A DNA stretch of 64,000 nt from contig NZ_MEHJ01000002.1 in NCBI RefSeq assembly GCF_001746415.1, forward strand, positions 186,001-250,000, read 5' to 3'. The notes below the pieces were generated by a model. The model was not told the origin of the DNA. It did not search any database and worked only from the letters and a program-made list of their open reading frames with translations. The translations under genes were made by a program, and so were the position numbers. Positions 50,801 through 58,859 of this stretch are shown here, in pieces. The stretch's first letter is position 1; every line of letters begins with the position of its first letter. This DNA is from Streptomyces agglomeratus (GTDB lineage Bacteria; Actinomycetota; Actinomycetes; Streptomycetales; Streptomycetaceae).

Positions 50801-51342
50801 GGGGGACGGGACAGGTCGAAGCGGTGCGAGACGAGGGTGCGTACGATGGCGTCCGCGTCGTCCTGGGCGGCCATGTGTTCGTGGAAGGGTGCGGGGCACT
50901 CCGGTGCGATCGTCTGGACCAGCACGCCCTCGCTCTGGGAGAGCGCCGTGCGCAGGATCTCGTGTCGGCCGACCAGTTCCCCGACTGCCCAGCGCAGGGC
51001 CGCGACATCGAGATCGCCGTGCAGTTCCATGGCGAAGTACATGTTGTAGACGGGCGGGCCGTCGTCGGCGAGTTGCTCACTCAGCCACATCTGCTGCTGG
51101 GCCCGGGAAGCGGGGATGCGGCCCGAGCGGTCGGCGCGGGTGACGCGCAGCGTGCGTTCGGCGTCCTCGCGCCGCTGTTCCCGCAGGAACCGCAGGATGG
51201 GGTCGCGGTGGTCGCGCAGCATCTGCTTCAACTCGTCCGTCAGCGCCGCGGTGGGGCCGGTGACTGAGAGCCTGCCGTCCCGCTCTTCCAGCCGTACCCC
51301 GAGGTCCGCGAGTTGCCGGAGTATCTCGGTCGTGGTCGTCAC
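47890..51342 (-). CDS. NRPS module with TubC docking domain: C-A(Gly?)-PCP
   Basis: 1150 residues. The N-terminal 60 (ILRQLADLGVRLEERDGRLS, TDELKQMLRDHRDPILRFL) form a TubC-type docking domain for the upstream PKS. C 75-500 has QHHAISDGWS (His202/203, Asp207). A about 520-1030 has FTSGSTGVPKG and NMYGPTETTVW. Its pocket reads D-I-V-Q-M-G-M-V-W-K, close to the known glycine code D-I-L-Q-L-G-L-I-W-K. PCP near 1070-1105 has GGSSLLVV. The ATG overlaps the preceding PKS stop by 4 bases, so the order PKS then this module is supported by both docking and gene order. Confidence 0.92.
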   Translation of the reverse strand: MTTTTEILRQLADLGVRLEERDGRLSVTGPTAALTDELKQMLRDHRDPILRFLREQRREDAERTLRVTRADRSGRIPASRAQQQMWLSEQLADDGPPVYNMYFAMELHGDLDVAALRWAVGELVGRHEILRTALSQSEGVLVQTIAPECPAPFHEHMAAQDDADAIVRTLVSHRFDLSRPPLSRFDLISTGPGQWLFLVTQHHAISDGWSTGILKQELAELYRARVAGRRPKLAKLPLQYADFAHWEERWLAGPAAERQRDFWRRTLADPPPALDLMPGRGHGTAPGHSGSALEIRYDEDLLDRMRTLCAETGTTPFTVLVSAYTLLLSRLSRSEDVVVGSPLANRPHADLERAMGLFFNLVPVRTRVDERLTIREYLASARRAVHDAFAHRELPFEQVVQAVAPRREGAHTPVFQTVFLFQTFPDTDFDLPGVRSTPMDVPTYSTQYDVMFRLSQHEDGLRGLLTYSDRQFTEDEARRFVAAYRHLLEGMCRVPDRPLAELGLLDTESARLIERWNGATARPVPDRPVHEDILARLAEEPQQPAVTFRSTTLTRGDLARHAACIAAGLRAAGLRPGQRVGILMPRTPELVAVLLGVMSAGLVYVPLDGSAPASRLEAMVETADCTALVADDPYHAACPGFDGPRLATAELLNTQAGDLLPGPTTGSAYVIFTSGSTGVPKGVEVTHSNLANLFVTLDDVIRPDDTTVWLSVTAVTFDIAVVELLWTLARGIPVVLAENLETLRQSTAGSDPAEPVAVPDLILASGATAMQATPTLLRTVLMLPRAAEALGTLRILMVGGEPLDLTLARKLKALGIPRVMNMYGPTETTVWSSSWALPDNPERVLVGRPLANTALYVTDPRLNALPVGMYGELVIGGAGVARGYVGKPDLTSERFPLRPDLHPDGPVYRTGDLARLLPDGTVELSGRLDNQIKLRGHRIELEDVEQAVNAVPGVTQCAVVPQGDGAQQLLVAHYVPRPGAVLDEATLRSAVSERLPAVMVPSAFAAIPRLPTTTGGKVDRAALPVVPLHRPDDATAQPAHVLERRLLEIWSGVLGVDGLRVTDDFFEAGGSSLLVVQLLAEVREHVHPEARVIDFFSFPCVRAYAAHIAGRRESASGTVPHSRVPADGADAVGRRQRMRQAAQRRRERAG

Positions 51343-53924
51343 AGCTCGAAGCTCCCTGTCGGGTCGGCAGTGTGATGTGCGGTCAGTTTGCTGTAGAGCT
51401 CGGCGGACGCTCGCTGCTCACGCACGAGCTCGGCCATCCCTTCGGGTGTTTCGGCATCCAGCAGGTCACCGATGGGGATACCGACGCCGAAACCTTCCCG
51501 CAGGCGGGCCACGATCTGGGCGGCCACCAGTGAATGCCCGCCCAGTGCGAAGAAGTTGGAGTCGGGTTCGACGTCCGGCTCACCGAGCACGGACCGCCAG
51601 GTCTCCATGACGACGGCGACGACGTCCTCCTGCGCACCGGCGGCAGGCACGGGCTCGGACTTCGCCTCGGACTTGGGATCAGGGAGAGCTGGGGTGCCGT
51701 CCGGGGCCGTGATCGCCCAGTGCCGTCGCGGGTCGAAGGGGTAAAGGGGCAGGGCGACCGTGTGTGCGGACGTGCCGCGCAGCCGGGCCCAGTCGAGGTT
51801 GGCTCCGCGCTCCCAGCACCACGCGGCCAGCTCCAGCCAGTTCTTCCAGGAGGCCAGCGCGCCCATGAGATCTGCGGCGTCCCCCGGCAAGGCGGCCGGT
51901 TCGCCGTCCATGACGGAGGCCTGCGCCACGTCGAGGAAGTGGTCGACGGACGGCGCGGTTCCTGCGGGCACCGTCTCGCCCAGGCTGAGCGAACGCAGGG
52001 CGCTCTCCGGACGGGCGGGTGGATGGGACCGCAGGTCGTCTTCTATGGCGGCAAGGTGCCGCTCGCACGCGCTCAGGTCGCCGCCGTGCACGACGGCCCG
52101 GATGGCTTCGTGCCGCACGGCGCACCGCAGGGCGACGTCTCGGTCCAGCGCACCGGCGTAGGCCGCCGCGAGGTACTCCCCCGCCCCGTGGGCCGTGACC
52201 GTGCCGACCCGCACACCGAGGGCCGCGAGTTCTTCCAGAGCGGCGTATCCCAGCAGGAATGCCCGCTCGGTCGCGTCGGGGCGGTCCTGGGCGGTGCCGA
52301 ACGCGGGCAGCCGGTCGGTCAGGGACGGCTCGGGACGTACGGCGGAGCCGAGGTCCAGGGCTACCTCGAGCGGCCCGGCGGGGACGGGGTCCTCCTCCTC
52401 CTTCAGCAGTGCCGCGAGCTCGGGCAGCGAGCGGGCGACCCACGCGCGCCGCAGTTCGCGCGGCATACGGCCGTCTTGGAGCGTACGGGCCACGTCCGCA
52501 GCCGCCCTGTCACCACTGGCGGTCACGGCGTGGGCGAGGCTCTCCCTCAGTCCGTGGAAGGCGTTTTCCGTGCGCGCCGAAAGCGGGAACACCTCCGGGG
52601 CTGCGCCGTCGGTGCCGCTTGGTTCGGCGGCGGCGCCGTGGTGGCCGACCACGGCGTGGGCGTTCGTGCCGCCCACGCCGAGCGCGGACACGGCTGCGCA
52701 CCGCGGCCGCCCGTTCTCCGGCCAAGGACGGCGCCGGGTGTTGACGTAGAGTCCGCTGCCTTTCACGTCGGCCGACGGGAGCAGTTCCCGGTGGTTGACC
52801 GTCGCCGGAATGACGCCTTCGCGCACGCAGAGGATCGCTTTGATGAGTCCGGCCATGCCCGCGGCCGTGTCCAGGTGCCCGATGGACGACTTTACGGCCC
52901 CGATCGCGCATGGCGTGTCCACACCGAGCCGCTCACGTGCTTCGCGCAGAGCGGCTAGTTCGACGGGGTCCCCGAGGGGCGTGCCGGTGCCGTGTGCTTC
53001 CACGTAGCCGATGGCGCGGGGGTCCACCCCGGCGTCGGCGACGGCCGCGAGTATGACATCGCGCTGTCCGGCGACGCTGGGCGCGGCGAAGCTCTGGCGG
53101 TCGGAGCCGTCGTTGTTGACTGCCGTGCCGTGCAGCACCGCGTGGACGCGGTCTCCGTCTCTGAGCGCGGCGGCCAGCGGCCTAAGGACGACGATGCCGA
53201 CTCCGCTGCCCGGCACCGTCCCGTTCGCGGCGCGGTCGAAGGGACGCAGCGTGCCGTCCGGTGACAGGACCGCGCTCTGCTGGGGGGCGTATCCGTGCTC
53301 GTGCGGCAGCTGTACGGACACCGCGCCGGCCAGGGCGACGTCGCAGTCTCCCGCCAGCAGGCTCTGCCGGGCCAAGTGCACGGCGGTCAGTCCGGTGGAG
53401 CACAAGGTGTTCACGAAGACGCTCGGGCCGCGCAGGTCGAGGTGGTAGGAGACCCGCAGGGGCAGCATCGCCGGCGCGTCCGACATCCTGCGGTGGCTGC
53501 CCGCTGCCTCGTCCGGTTCCGGCAGCAGCCGGCCGTACTGGTTCTCGCCGCTGCCGCAGAACACTCCGACGCGCTGTCCTGCAGCGCGGCCCGCCCAGCC
53601 CGCGTCCTCCAGGGCGTGCACGGCTTCCTCCAGGAACAGCCTGTGCTGCGGGTCCATCGTGTCGGCCTCGGCCGGCGCGATCCCGAAGAAGGGTGAGTCG
53701 AAGTGTTCGACAGCGTCGACGGCGCCCGAGACGGCTACGTATCCATCGCGGGCGTACCGGTCGTGCGGTACGCCCTTGGACCGGAGGCCGGATTCGTCGA
53801 GCGGGGCCAGGAAGTGGGCTCCCGCCAGCAGGTTTGACCAGTAGCGGTCGACGTCCCGGGCTCCGGGTAGTCGGCATGCCATGCCGATCACGGCGATGGC
53901 ATCGTCCGGGTTCTGCACGCTCAC
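51339..53924 (-). CDS. PKS module: KS-AT(inactive)-ACP
   Basis: 861 residues. KS 8-425: Cys175 in VNTLCSTGLT (unusual sequence around the active Cys but Cys kept), His311 in EAHGTGTPLG and His350 in KSSIGHLD. Residues 445-735 are AT-like. The active-site motif is AHGAGEYLAA, with Gly580 in place of the nucleophilic Ser of GHSxGE, so the domain cannot self-acylate. ACP about 765-840 has Ser798 in GGHSLV. No reductive domains, so it should add a beta-keto C2 unit using malonate loaded in trans. It lies 9 bases after the first NRPS and overlaps the next gene. Confidence 0.92.
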   Translation of the reverse strand: MSVQNPDDAIAVIGMACRLPGARDVDRYWSNLLAGAHFLAPLDESGLRSKGVPHDRYARDGYVAVSGAVDAVEHFDSPFFGIAPAEADTMDPQHRLFLEEAVHALEDAGWAGRAAGQRVGVFCGSGENQYGRLLPEPDEAAGSHRRMSDAPAMLPLRVSYHLDLRGPSVFVNTLCSTGLTAVHLARQSLLAGDCDVALAGAVSVQLPHEHGYAPQQSAVLSPDGTLRPFDRAANGTVPGSGVGIVVLRPLAAALRDGDRVHAVLHGTAVNNDGSDRQSFAAPSVAGQRDVILAAVADAGVDPRAIGYVEAHGTGTPLGDPVELAALREARERLGVDTPCAIGAVKSSIGHLDTAAGMAGLIKAILCVREGVIPATVNHRELLPSADVKGSGLYVNTRRRPWPENGRPRCAAVSALGVGGTNAHAVVGHHGAAAEPSGTDGAAPEVFPLSARTENAFHGLRESLAHAVTASGDRAAADVARTLQDGRMPRELRRAWVARSLPELAALLKEEEDPVPAGPLEVALDLGSAVRPEPSLTDRLPAFGTAQDRPDATERAFLLGYAALEELAALGVRVGTVTAHGAGEYLAAAYAGALDRDVALRCAVRHEAIRAVVHGGDLSACERHLAAIEDDLRSHPPARPESALRSLSLGETVPAGTAPSVDHFLDVAQASVMDGEPAALPGDAADLMGALASWKNWLELAAWCWERGANLDWARLRGTSAHTVALPLYPFDPRRHWAITAPDGTPALPDPKSEAKSEPVPAAGAQEDVVAVVMETWRSVLGEPDVEPDSNFFALGGHSLVAAQIVARLREGFGVGIPIGDLLDAETPEGMAELVREQRASAELYSKLTAHHTADPTGSFEL

Positions 53925-53933
53925 GGTGTTCCC

Positions 53934-56900
53934 CTAGTTCTGCGGTGTGCGGACTCGGCGACCGAGCGCGCCGGCGAGGGCCGATACGGTCGGGTACTTG
54001 AACAGGTCGGTGATCGGCACCTCCACCGACAGCTCCCGCCTGATGCTGCTGTGCAGCTGAATGAGGGTCAGCGAGCTGCCGCCCAGTTCGAAGAGGCTCA
54101 CCGACCTCGGCACGCGTTCCGGGGGGACGCCGAGCGCCCCGGCCCACAAGGCGGTGAGCTGCTGTTCCAGGGCGGTGCGCGGCGCGGTCTGTGCGGTGGC
54201 GTCCTGTCCCGCCTCCGGCACCGGCAGGGCCCGGACATCGGCCTTGCCCGTCGCCGTGACCGGTAGCTCGTCCAGCCGCACAACGTACGCCGGGAGTTGC
54301 TCGGCGGGAAGGCGCTCGGCCAGGTGCCCGAGGGTGTCCTCGGCCGTCGTACCTTCCGGGGCGACGACGTACGCCACCAGCGTGTCCTTCCGGCGGGGAT
54401 GCACGACCACCGCGGCGTCCTTCACGTCGTCGTGCTCCAGCAGCATGCTGCGGATGCCGTCGAGGTCGATGCGCAGCCCGCGGATCTTGACCTGGCCGTC
54501 TTCCCGCCCGATGAACTCCAGCACTCCGTCGGCGCGCCTGCGTACCAGGTCGCCGGTGCGGTACAGCCGAGGCGGCGTCGGCACGTCGGCGTGTTCCTCC
54601 AGCGGACTGGCGACGAACCGCTCCGCCGTCAGCTGGTCGCGGTTGACGTAGCCGTCGGCGAGGACGACGCCACCGAGATGCAGTTCTCCGGTGAATCCGG
54701 GGGGCAGGATCTGACCGCCGACGCCCAGCACGTATGTCCATGCGCCGTCCACCGGGCGGCCGATCGGCATGACGGGGCCAGTGTCGTCGTCGGCCTCGCA
54801 CACGTGGAACGTCGCGTCGATGGTGGCCTCGGTGGGGCCGTAGAGGTTGACGACCCGGGCCGTACTCGTGCGGTCCGCCATCCGCACCACCGCGCGGTCG
54901 AGTTGCTCGCCCCCGCAGAACAGCCAGCGCAGCGAGGGGCAGGCGCTCAGGCCCTCGTCGCCGGGCAGGGCCTTGAGCAGTGTCGGTACGAACTGAGCCA
55001 CCGTCACGTTGTGTCGGCGCATGTCCGCGAGGAGGGCAACCGGATCCCGGTGTGTGTCGGCATCGGCGATCACCATCGACGCGCCGATCGTCAGCGGAAC
55101 CAGGTACTCCCACACCGAGGCGTCGAAAACGTGGGGCGTCTTGAAGTAGAAGCGGTCCTGCGGGCCCAGGTCGAACGCACGCCGCTTCCATGCCAGGTTG
55201 TTGGCGATGGCGCGGTGTGGGACCACGACGGCCTTGGGCAGGCCCGTGGTGCCCGACGTGGTGATGAGGTATGCGGGTTGCGTACGGTCCACCGGGGCGT
55301 CGGCAAATCCGACCACATCTGTCACGGGATCGGGGTCGCCGACGTCGAGGACCGGCAAGTCCGTGGTGAGTTGCTCACGTGTTCGGGCGTCGCCGACCAG
55401 AACGGCCGCGGCACCGGCGTCGATCACAACAAAGGAACGCCTTCTGGCCGGCTGTGCCATGTCCACAGGCAGGTATGCCATGCCACAGCGGAGCACCGCC
55501 AGAGCGGCGACGACGAACGCGGCGGACCGCGGCAGGCACAGCGCCACGGTGCTTCGCTCGGGCAGTCCCAGCGCGGTGATGCGAGCGGCCAGGCGACGGC
55601 TGTCGTCGTCCAACTCTCGGTAGGTCATGGTGCGCTCACCCTCGATGAGGGCGGCTGCACCGGGCCGGGCTGCTACCTGCTCCGCGAAGGCCCCGACGAC
55701 CAGCGGCGGGGACGCATCGTCACTGTCCGTGTGGCCGTGCGCGGCCGCACTTGCTCGGTCTTCGGCGCAGGCCAGTGCCATACGGAGCGCGGAGGGACCG
55801 GGGGTGACCAACAGCTGTCCGAGCACCGTCTCGACGGCGAGGGCGATGCTCCGGGCGATGTAGGCGGGGTACTGGTCGCGCACGAAGTCCAGTCGGCCGT
55901 TGAAGCCCACGCCATCGGCGTTGACGGACAGCAGTAGGCCTGCCTTGCCGTCGCGCGGCACCATGGGGACACGCCGGGCATCCACCCCCGACAGGCGCAG
56001 CGCTTCGTCGGCGGTCGCCTCGTTGAACGACATGATGGCGGGGAACACCGAGGCCGAGGCGGCCTGCGTTCCACTGCGTACGGCCGCCCATGCCTTCGTG
56101 AGTGAACCGCCCTGGTGGGCCAGGCAGTCCAGCAGCGAGTCCTGGACCTCTTCGAGGTACTCGCCCGCGGTCCTGTCCTGCCGGGTCGGCGGGCAGAAGG
56201 GGAGCATCTCGGAGTAGAGTCCGACCACTTCCGGGTACTGGGAGCGGCGCCAGTCGAGGGCCGGGTATCCGATAACGATGTCATCGGTGCGGAAGTAGTG
56301 CTGCAGCGTGAGCGAGTAGGCGCCGAGCAGCGCGGCGAACGGCGTGATGCCCCGTTGCTCGCAACGATGCCGGAGGTCCTCGGGCACCCGTACGTCGACC
56401 GACGAGGTGTGCGGGCTGAAATCCCCGTCCACGAGCCGATCCGACGCGGCCGGCGCGGCGGTAACACCCCGCAGGTACTCGATCCAGAACTCTTCGTCCT
56501 GGCGGCCCTCGGGCGACTCTTCGAACTCCTTCTGAGCCATCGCATACGCGAAGTAACCGTGCTGCTCGCCGGGAGGGGGAGGCGGCGCGCTCCCGTCCGC
56601 GTACGCGGCGTAGAGGGCGGACAGGTCATTCAGAAGCAGCCCGACCGATGGCGCGTCCACGGCGATGTGGTCCAGCAGCAACAGCAGCACCGCCTCCTGC
56701 GGACCGCTGCGGAAGAGGTCGGCACGCAGGCGCAGCGGGGCGTCGGCCGCGAAGGGCATGCGGGCCGCCTCGGCTGCGTACTCACGCCCGTCTTGGCCCG
56801 GAATGTCGTGCACCCGCAGGATACCGTCCGGGATCTGGTCGCCCATCTCGAGGAATGTGCCCTGCGCGTCGGGACGTGAGCGCAGCACCGGGTGGCGGGC

Positions 56901-57071
56901 AATCAGCTGGCACAGGGCCAGGTCCAAGGCGGTCGTGTCCAACGGTCCGGCTAATCGTTGGACGACCGGGATGTTGTACGCGTCGCCGGCAGCGCCGAGC
57001 TGCTGCGCTGCCCATACGGCTTGTTGCTGACGTGTCAAGGGCGCCACTCGGTGCCCTGCTAAGGCAGGCAT
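53934..57071 (-). CDS. NRPS module: C-A(Gln/Glu?)-PCP
   Basis: 1045 residues from the ATG at 57071, preferred because GGGGGAA precedes it; an upstream start at 57128 is possible. The N-terminal C domain (8-430) has DHIAVDA, keeping the catalytic second His135 and Asp139 but with Asp134 for the first His. The A domain has TTSGTTGLPKAVVVPHRAIA, FDASVWEYLVPL and LYGPTEATID. Its pocket D-A-W-Q-F-G-L-I-D-K resembles codes I recall for Gln/Glu-activating fengycin-type domains. PCP near 975-1030 has GGSSLTLIQL. First gene of the core operon; its C domain should accept an acyl or aminoacyl group from a separate carrier. Confidence 0.9.
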   Translation of the reverse strand: MPALAGHRVAPLTRQQQAVWAAQQLGAAGDAYNIPVVQRLAGPLDTTALDLALCQLIARHPVLRSRPDAQGTFLEMGDQIPDGILRVHDIPGQDGREYAAEAARMPFAADAPLRLRADLFRSGPQEAVLLLLLDHIAVDAPSVGLLLNDLSALYAAYADGSAPPPPPGEQHGYFAYAMAQKEFEESPEGRQDEEFWIEYLRGVTAAPAASDRLVDGDFSPHTSSVDVRVPEDLRHRCEQRGITPFAALLGAYSLTLQHYFRTDDIVIGYPALDWRRSQYPEVVGLYSEMLPFCPPTRQDRTAGEYLEEVQDSLLDCLAHQGGSLTKAWAAVRSGTQAASASVFPAIMSFNEATADEALRLSGVDARRVPMVPRDGKAGLLLSVNADGVGFNGRLDFVRDQYPAYIARSIALAVETVLGQLLVTPGPSALRMALACAEDRASAAAHGHTDSDDASPPLVVGAFAEQVAARPGAAALIEGERTMTYRELDDDSRRLAARITALGLPERSTVALCLPRSAAFVVAALAVLRCGMAYLPVDMAQPARRRSFVVIDAGAAAVLVGDARTREQLTTDLPVLDVGDPDPVTDVVGFADAPVDRTQPAYLITTSGTTGLPKAVVVPHRAIANNLAWKRRAFDLGPQDRFYFKTPHVFDASVWEYLVPLTIGASMVIADADTHRDPVALLADMRRHNVTVAQFVPTLLKALPGDEGLSACPSLRWLFCGGEQLDRAVVRMADRTSTARVVNLYGPTEATIDATFHVCEADDDTGPVMPIGRPVDGAWTYVLGVGGQILPPGFTGELHLGGVVLADGYVNRDQLTAERFVASPLEEHADVPTPPRLYRTGDLVRRRADGVLEFIGREDGQVKIRGLRIDLDGIRSMLLEHDDVKDAAVVVHPRRKDTLVAYVVAPEGTTAEDTLGHLAERLPAEQLPAYVVRLDELPVTATGKADVRALPVPEAGQDATAQTAPRTALEQQLTALWAGALGVPPERVPRSVSLFELGGSSLTLIQLHSSIRRELSVEVPITDLFKYPTVSALAGALGRRVRTPQN

Positions 57072-57142
57072 GGTTTCCCCCGTAGCCGCGCCTCGACCCC
57101 AGGTCATGGAATCACTGGCGCACACCAATAGAGACTATGGCG

Positions 57143-57172
57143 ATCTTGAGCTGCTATCGATGTACACGTCAA
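57143..57172 (-). promoter_or_regulatory. Candidate promoter of the biosynthetic operon
   Basis: On the reverse strand TTGACG (57167-57172) is followed after 17 bases by TCAAGAT (about 57143-57149), a weak -10. The stretch 57130-57180 is the most A/T-rich in the vicinity and lies 70-100 bases upstream of the first NRPS start. Confidence 0.3.
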
Positions 57173-57179
57173 TGAAATA

Positions 57180-57697
57180 AACGGCTCATGACGGGAAATG
57201 GTCGTTCATCCCCCTGGTGCAATCCCCGGTAAGAGTTGCGTGAACTGCTGCTTTGCGGAGCCCTGCGGAGTAGATTCGAATGGCGGAAAAGAGAGCCTTC
57301 GGAATCGGGCAGGGTAGCGGCGCCCGGGCTTGTAAGCCCGACGGCGACCACGCCCCGTCAACGTCGACCAGCCCCCTACAGGCGGATACTGCCCGGCATC
57401 TGCGGCCTGGCCTGGAAATCCCGACGTGCAAGCCAAGTGCGAGCACGACAGCCACAAGCCTGTCGAACACCGAACAACGGGGCGAGCTGGCGCATCGTCA
57501 AGTTTGTGCGCCAGTACGCCGTGACCAGCAGTGTCCTGTCTGCCAGCGGCAGGCTCCACGGCCTGCCCCGGCGGGTGGCGTCGACCCCCTAGCGGCGCAG
57601 CGCCGTCACCAGTTTCATGAACTGGCGCGGGCTCAGCCCGGAGAACGGGACTATCCAAGACGGCTCCGACGCCGTGATCACACCAGCCACATTAAGA
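57180..57697. other. Intergenic region right of the biosynthetic cluster
   Basis: About 520 bases without a convincing gene; all frames are short and biased like random high-GC DNA. It contains a small hairpin (GGGCTTGTAAGCCC near 57327-57340) and CCAGTT/AACTGG around 57610, of unknown role. Confidence 0.45.
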
Positions 57698-58354
57698 TCA
57701 TTTCACCGCGGTGGATCCCTCCAGCCCGTGAGGGCGGGGTCCGGTCACGACGGCAAGGACGTCGCGGACCGCTTCGCGCAGGCTGCCGAAGTGACGATGC
57801 ACGCCGTGCATCGCCGCAGGGGCGTTGACACCCCACACCGTCATTCCGGCACGCAGCCCGGACTCCACCCCGGAAGGGGCGTCCTCAATGACCAGACATT
57901 CCTCCGGCTTGGCACCAAGTCGCGCGGCTGCCTGCAGATACGGCACCGGAGACGGCTTGCCTTCCTCAACGGCGGCCGCATCCACGAGGACCTCCGGGAC
58001 CGGCAAGCCCGTCCGTGCGAAGCGTCCACGCACCCGGTGCTCATAGTTCGAAGTCACCAGTGCCCAGGACCCGGGCTGCAGAGCACTCAGCAACTCCGAG
58101 GCGCCGCCGAAGGCCGCATAAGCGCCGGAGCGGACGTCCTCGTCCTCCAGCTCGTGCAGCGCGGCAAGGCACTCCCCAGGGTCCTTGTCCGGAGCGACCT
58201 GCGCGAAGGTCTCCATCGGCCTCGTCCGCAGCGCCACTCGGTAGACCTCATCGGGGTCCAGCCCGTACCGCTTTGCCCATGTTCGCCAAACCAGGCGCTG
58301 ATTGTCCACCGCGTCGATCAACGTGCCATCGACATCAAACAGGACATACCTCAT
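57698..58354 (-). CDS. HAD-family hydrolase, phosphatase-like
   Basis: This 218-residue protein has all four HAD motifs: I, VLFDVDGTLIDA; II, ALVTSNYE; III, the Lys in EGKPSPVPYL; IV, VIEDAPSGVESG. The cap insertion after motif I resembles beta-phosphoglucomutase/phosphoglycolate phosphatase-like subfamilies. The ATG at 58354 starts right before motif I; the longer frame adds unconserved residues. It is separated from the NRPS by 630 bases and is probably housekeeping, not part of the cluster. Confidence 0.87.
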   Translation of the reverse strand: MRYVLFDVDGTLIDAVDNQRLVWRTWAKRYGLDPDEVYRVALRTRPMETFAQVAPDKDPGECLAALHELEDEDVRSGAYAAFGGASELLSALQPGSWALVTSNYEHRVRGRFARTGLPVPEVLVDAAAVEEGKPSPVPYLQAAARLGAKPEECLVIEDAPSGVESGLRAGMTVWGVNAPAAMHGVHRHFGSLREAVRDVLAVVTGPRPHGLEGSTAVK

Positions 58355-58514
58355 CGCGCCAGACTGGCCGGGTTCACTGATCACGCTTCGATCATGCCAT
58401 CAGGCTCTGATCAGGCAGTTTGCGGGACAGTCTTGCGGAGTGGGGGCCTCCCCCTGAGTGGTGGACACGCTGATACTGGATCTGCTCGATCCGGAGGAAG
58501 CGAGAAGACCGCCG

Positions 58515-58859
58515 ATGGCGATGAAGGACTATTCGGACGAGTTCAAGGCCGATGCCGTGGCCCTGTACGAGTCCACACCCGGGGCGATCTACAAGAGCAT
58601 CGCCGCTGACCTGGGCGTCAACCGGGCGACCCTGCGTGAGTGGGTACTGCGGGACCGCGAACGCCGTGGCATCACCGCCGCGGCTGCGAAGCCGGGCGCC
58701 CAGCCTCGGGAGGCGGTGCCGTCCGCTGATCCGAACGAGCGGGTGCGGCAGTTGGAGGCCCGGGTGGCCGAGCTCGAGGCAAGTGAGCGCAAGCTCGCCA
58801 CCGAGCGGGACATCCTCCGCAAGGCGGCCAAGTATTTCGCCGGAGAGACGAACTGGTGA
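58515..58859 (+). CDS. IS3-family transposase OrfA
   Basis: This 114-residue protein starts MAMKDYSDEFKADAVALYES, a helix-turn-helix Tnp_1 domain with IAADLGVNRATLREWVLRDR. It ends in a leucine zipper (RVRQLEARVAELEASERKLA, ERDILRKAAKYFAGE) that mediates pairing with OrfB. The ATG at 58515 is favoured over an upstream GTG because the conserved domain begins there. Overlaps orfB by 4 bases. Confidence 0.9.
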   Translation: MAMKDYSDEFKADAVALYESTPGAIYKSIAADLGVNRATLREWVLRDRERRGITAAAAKPGAQPREAVPSADPNERVRQLEARVAELEASERKLATERDILRKAAKYFAGETNW

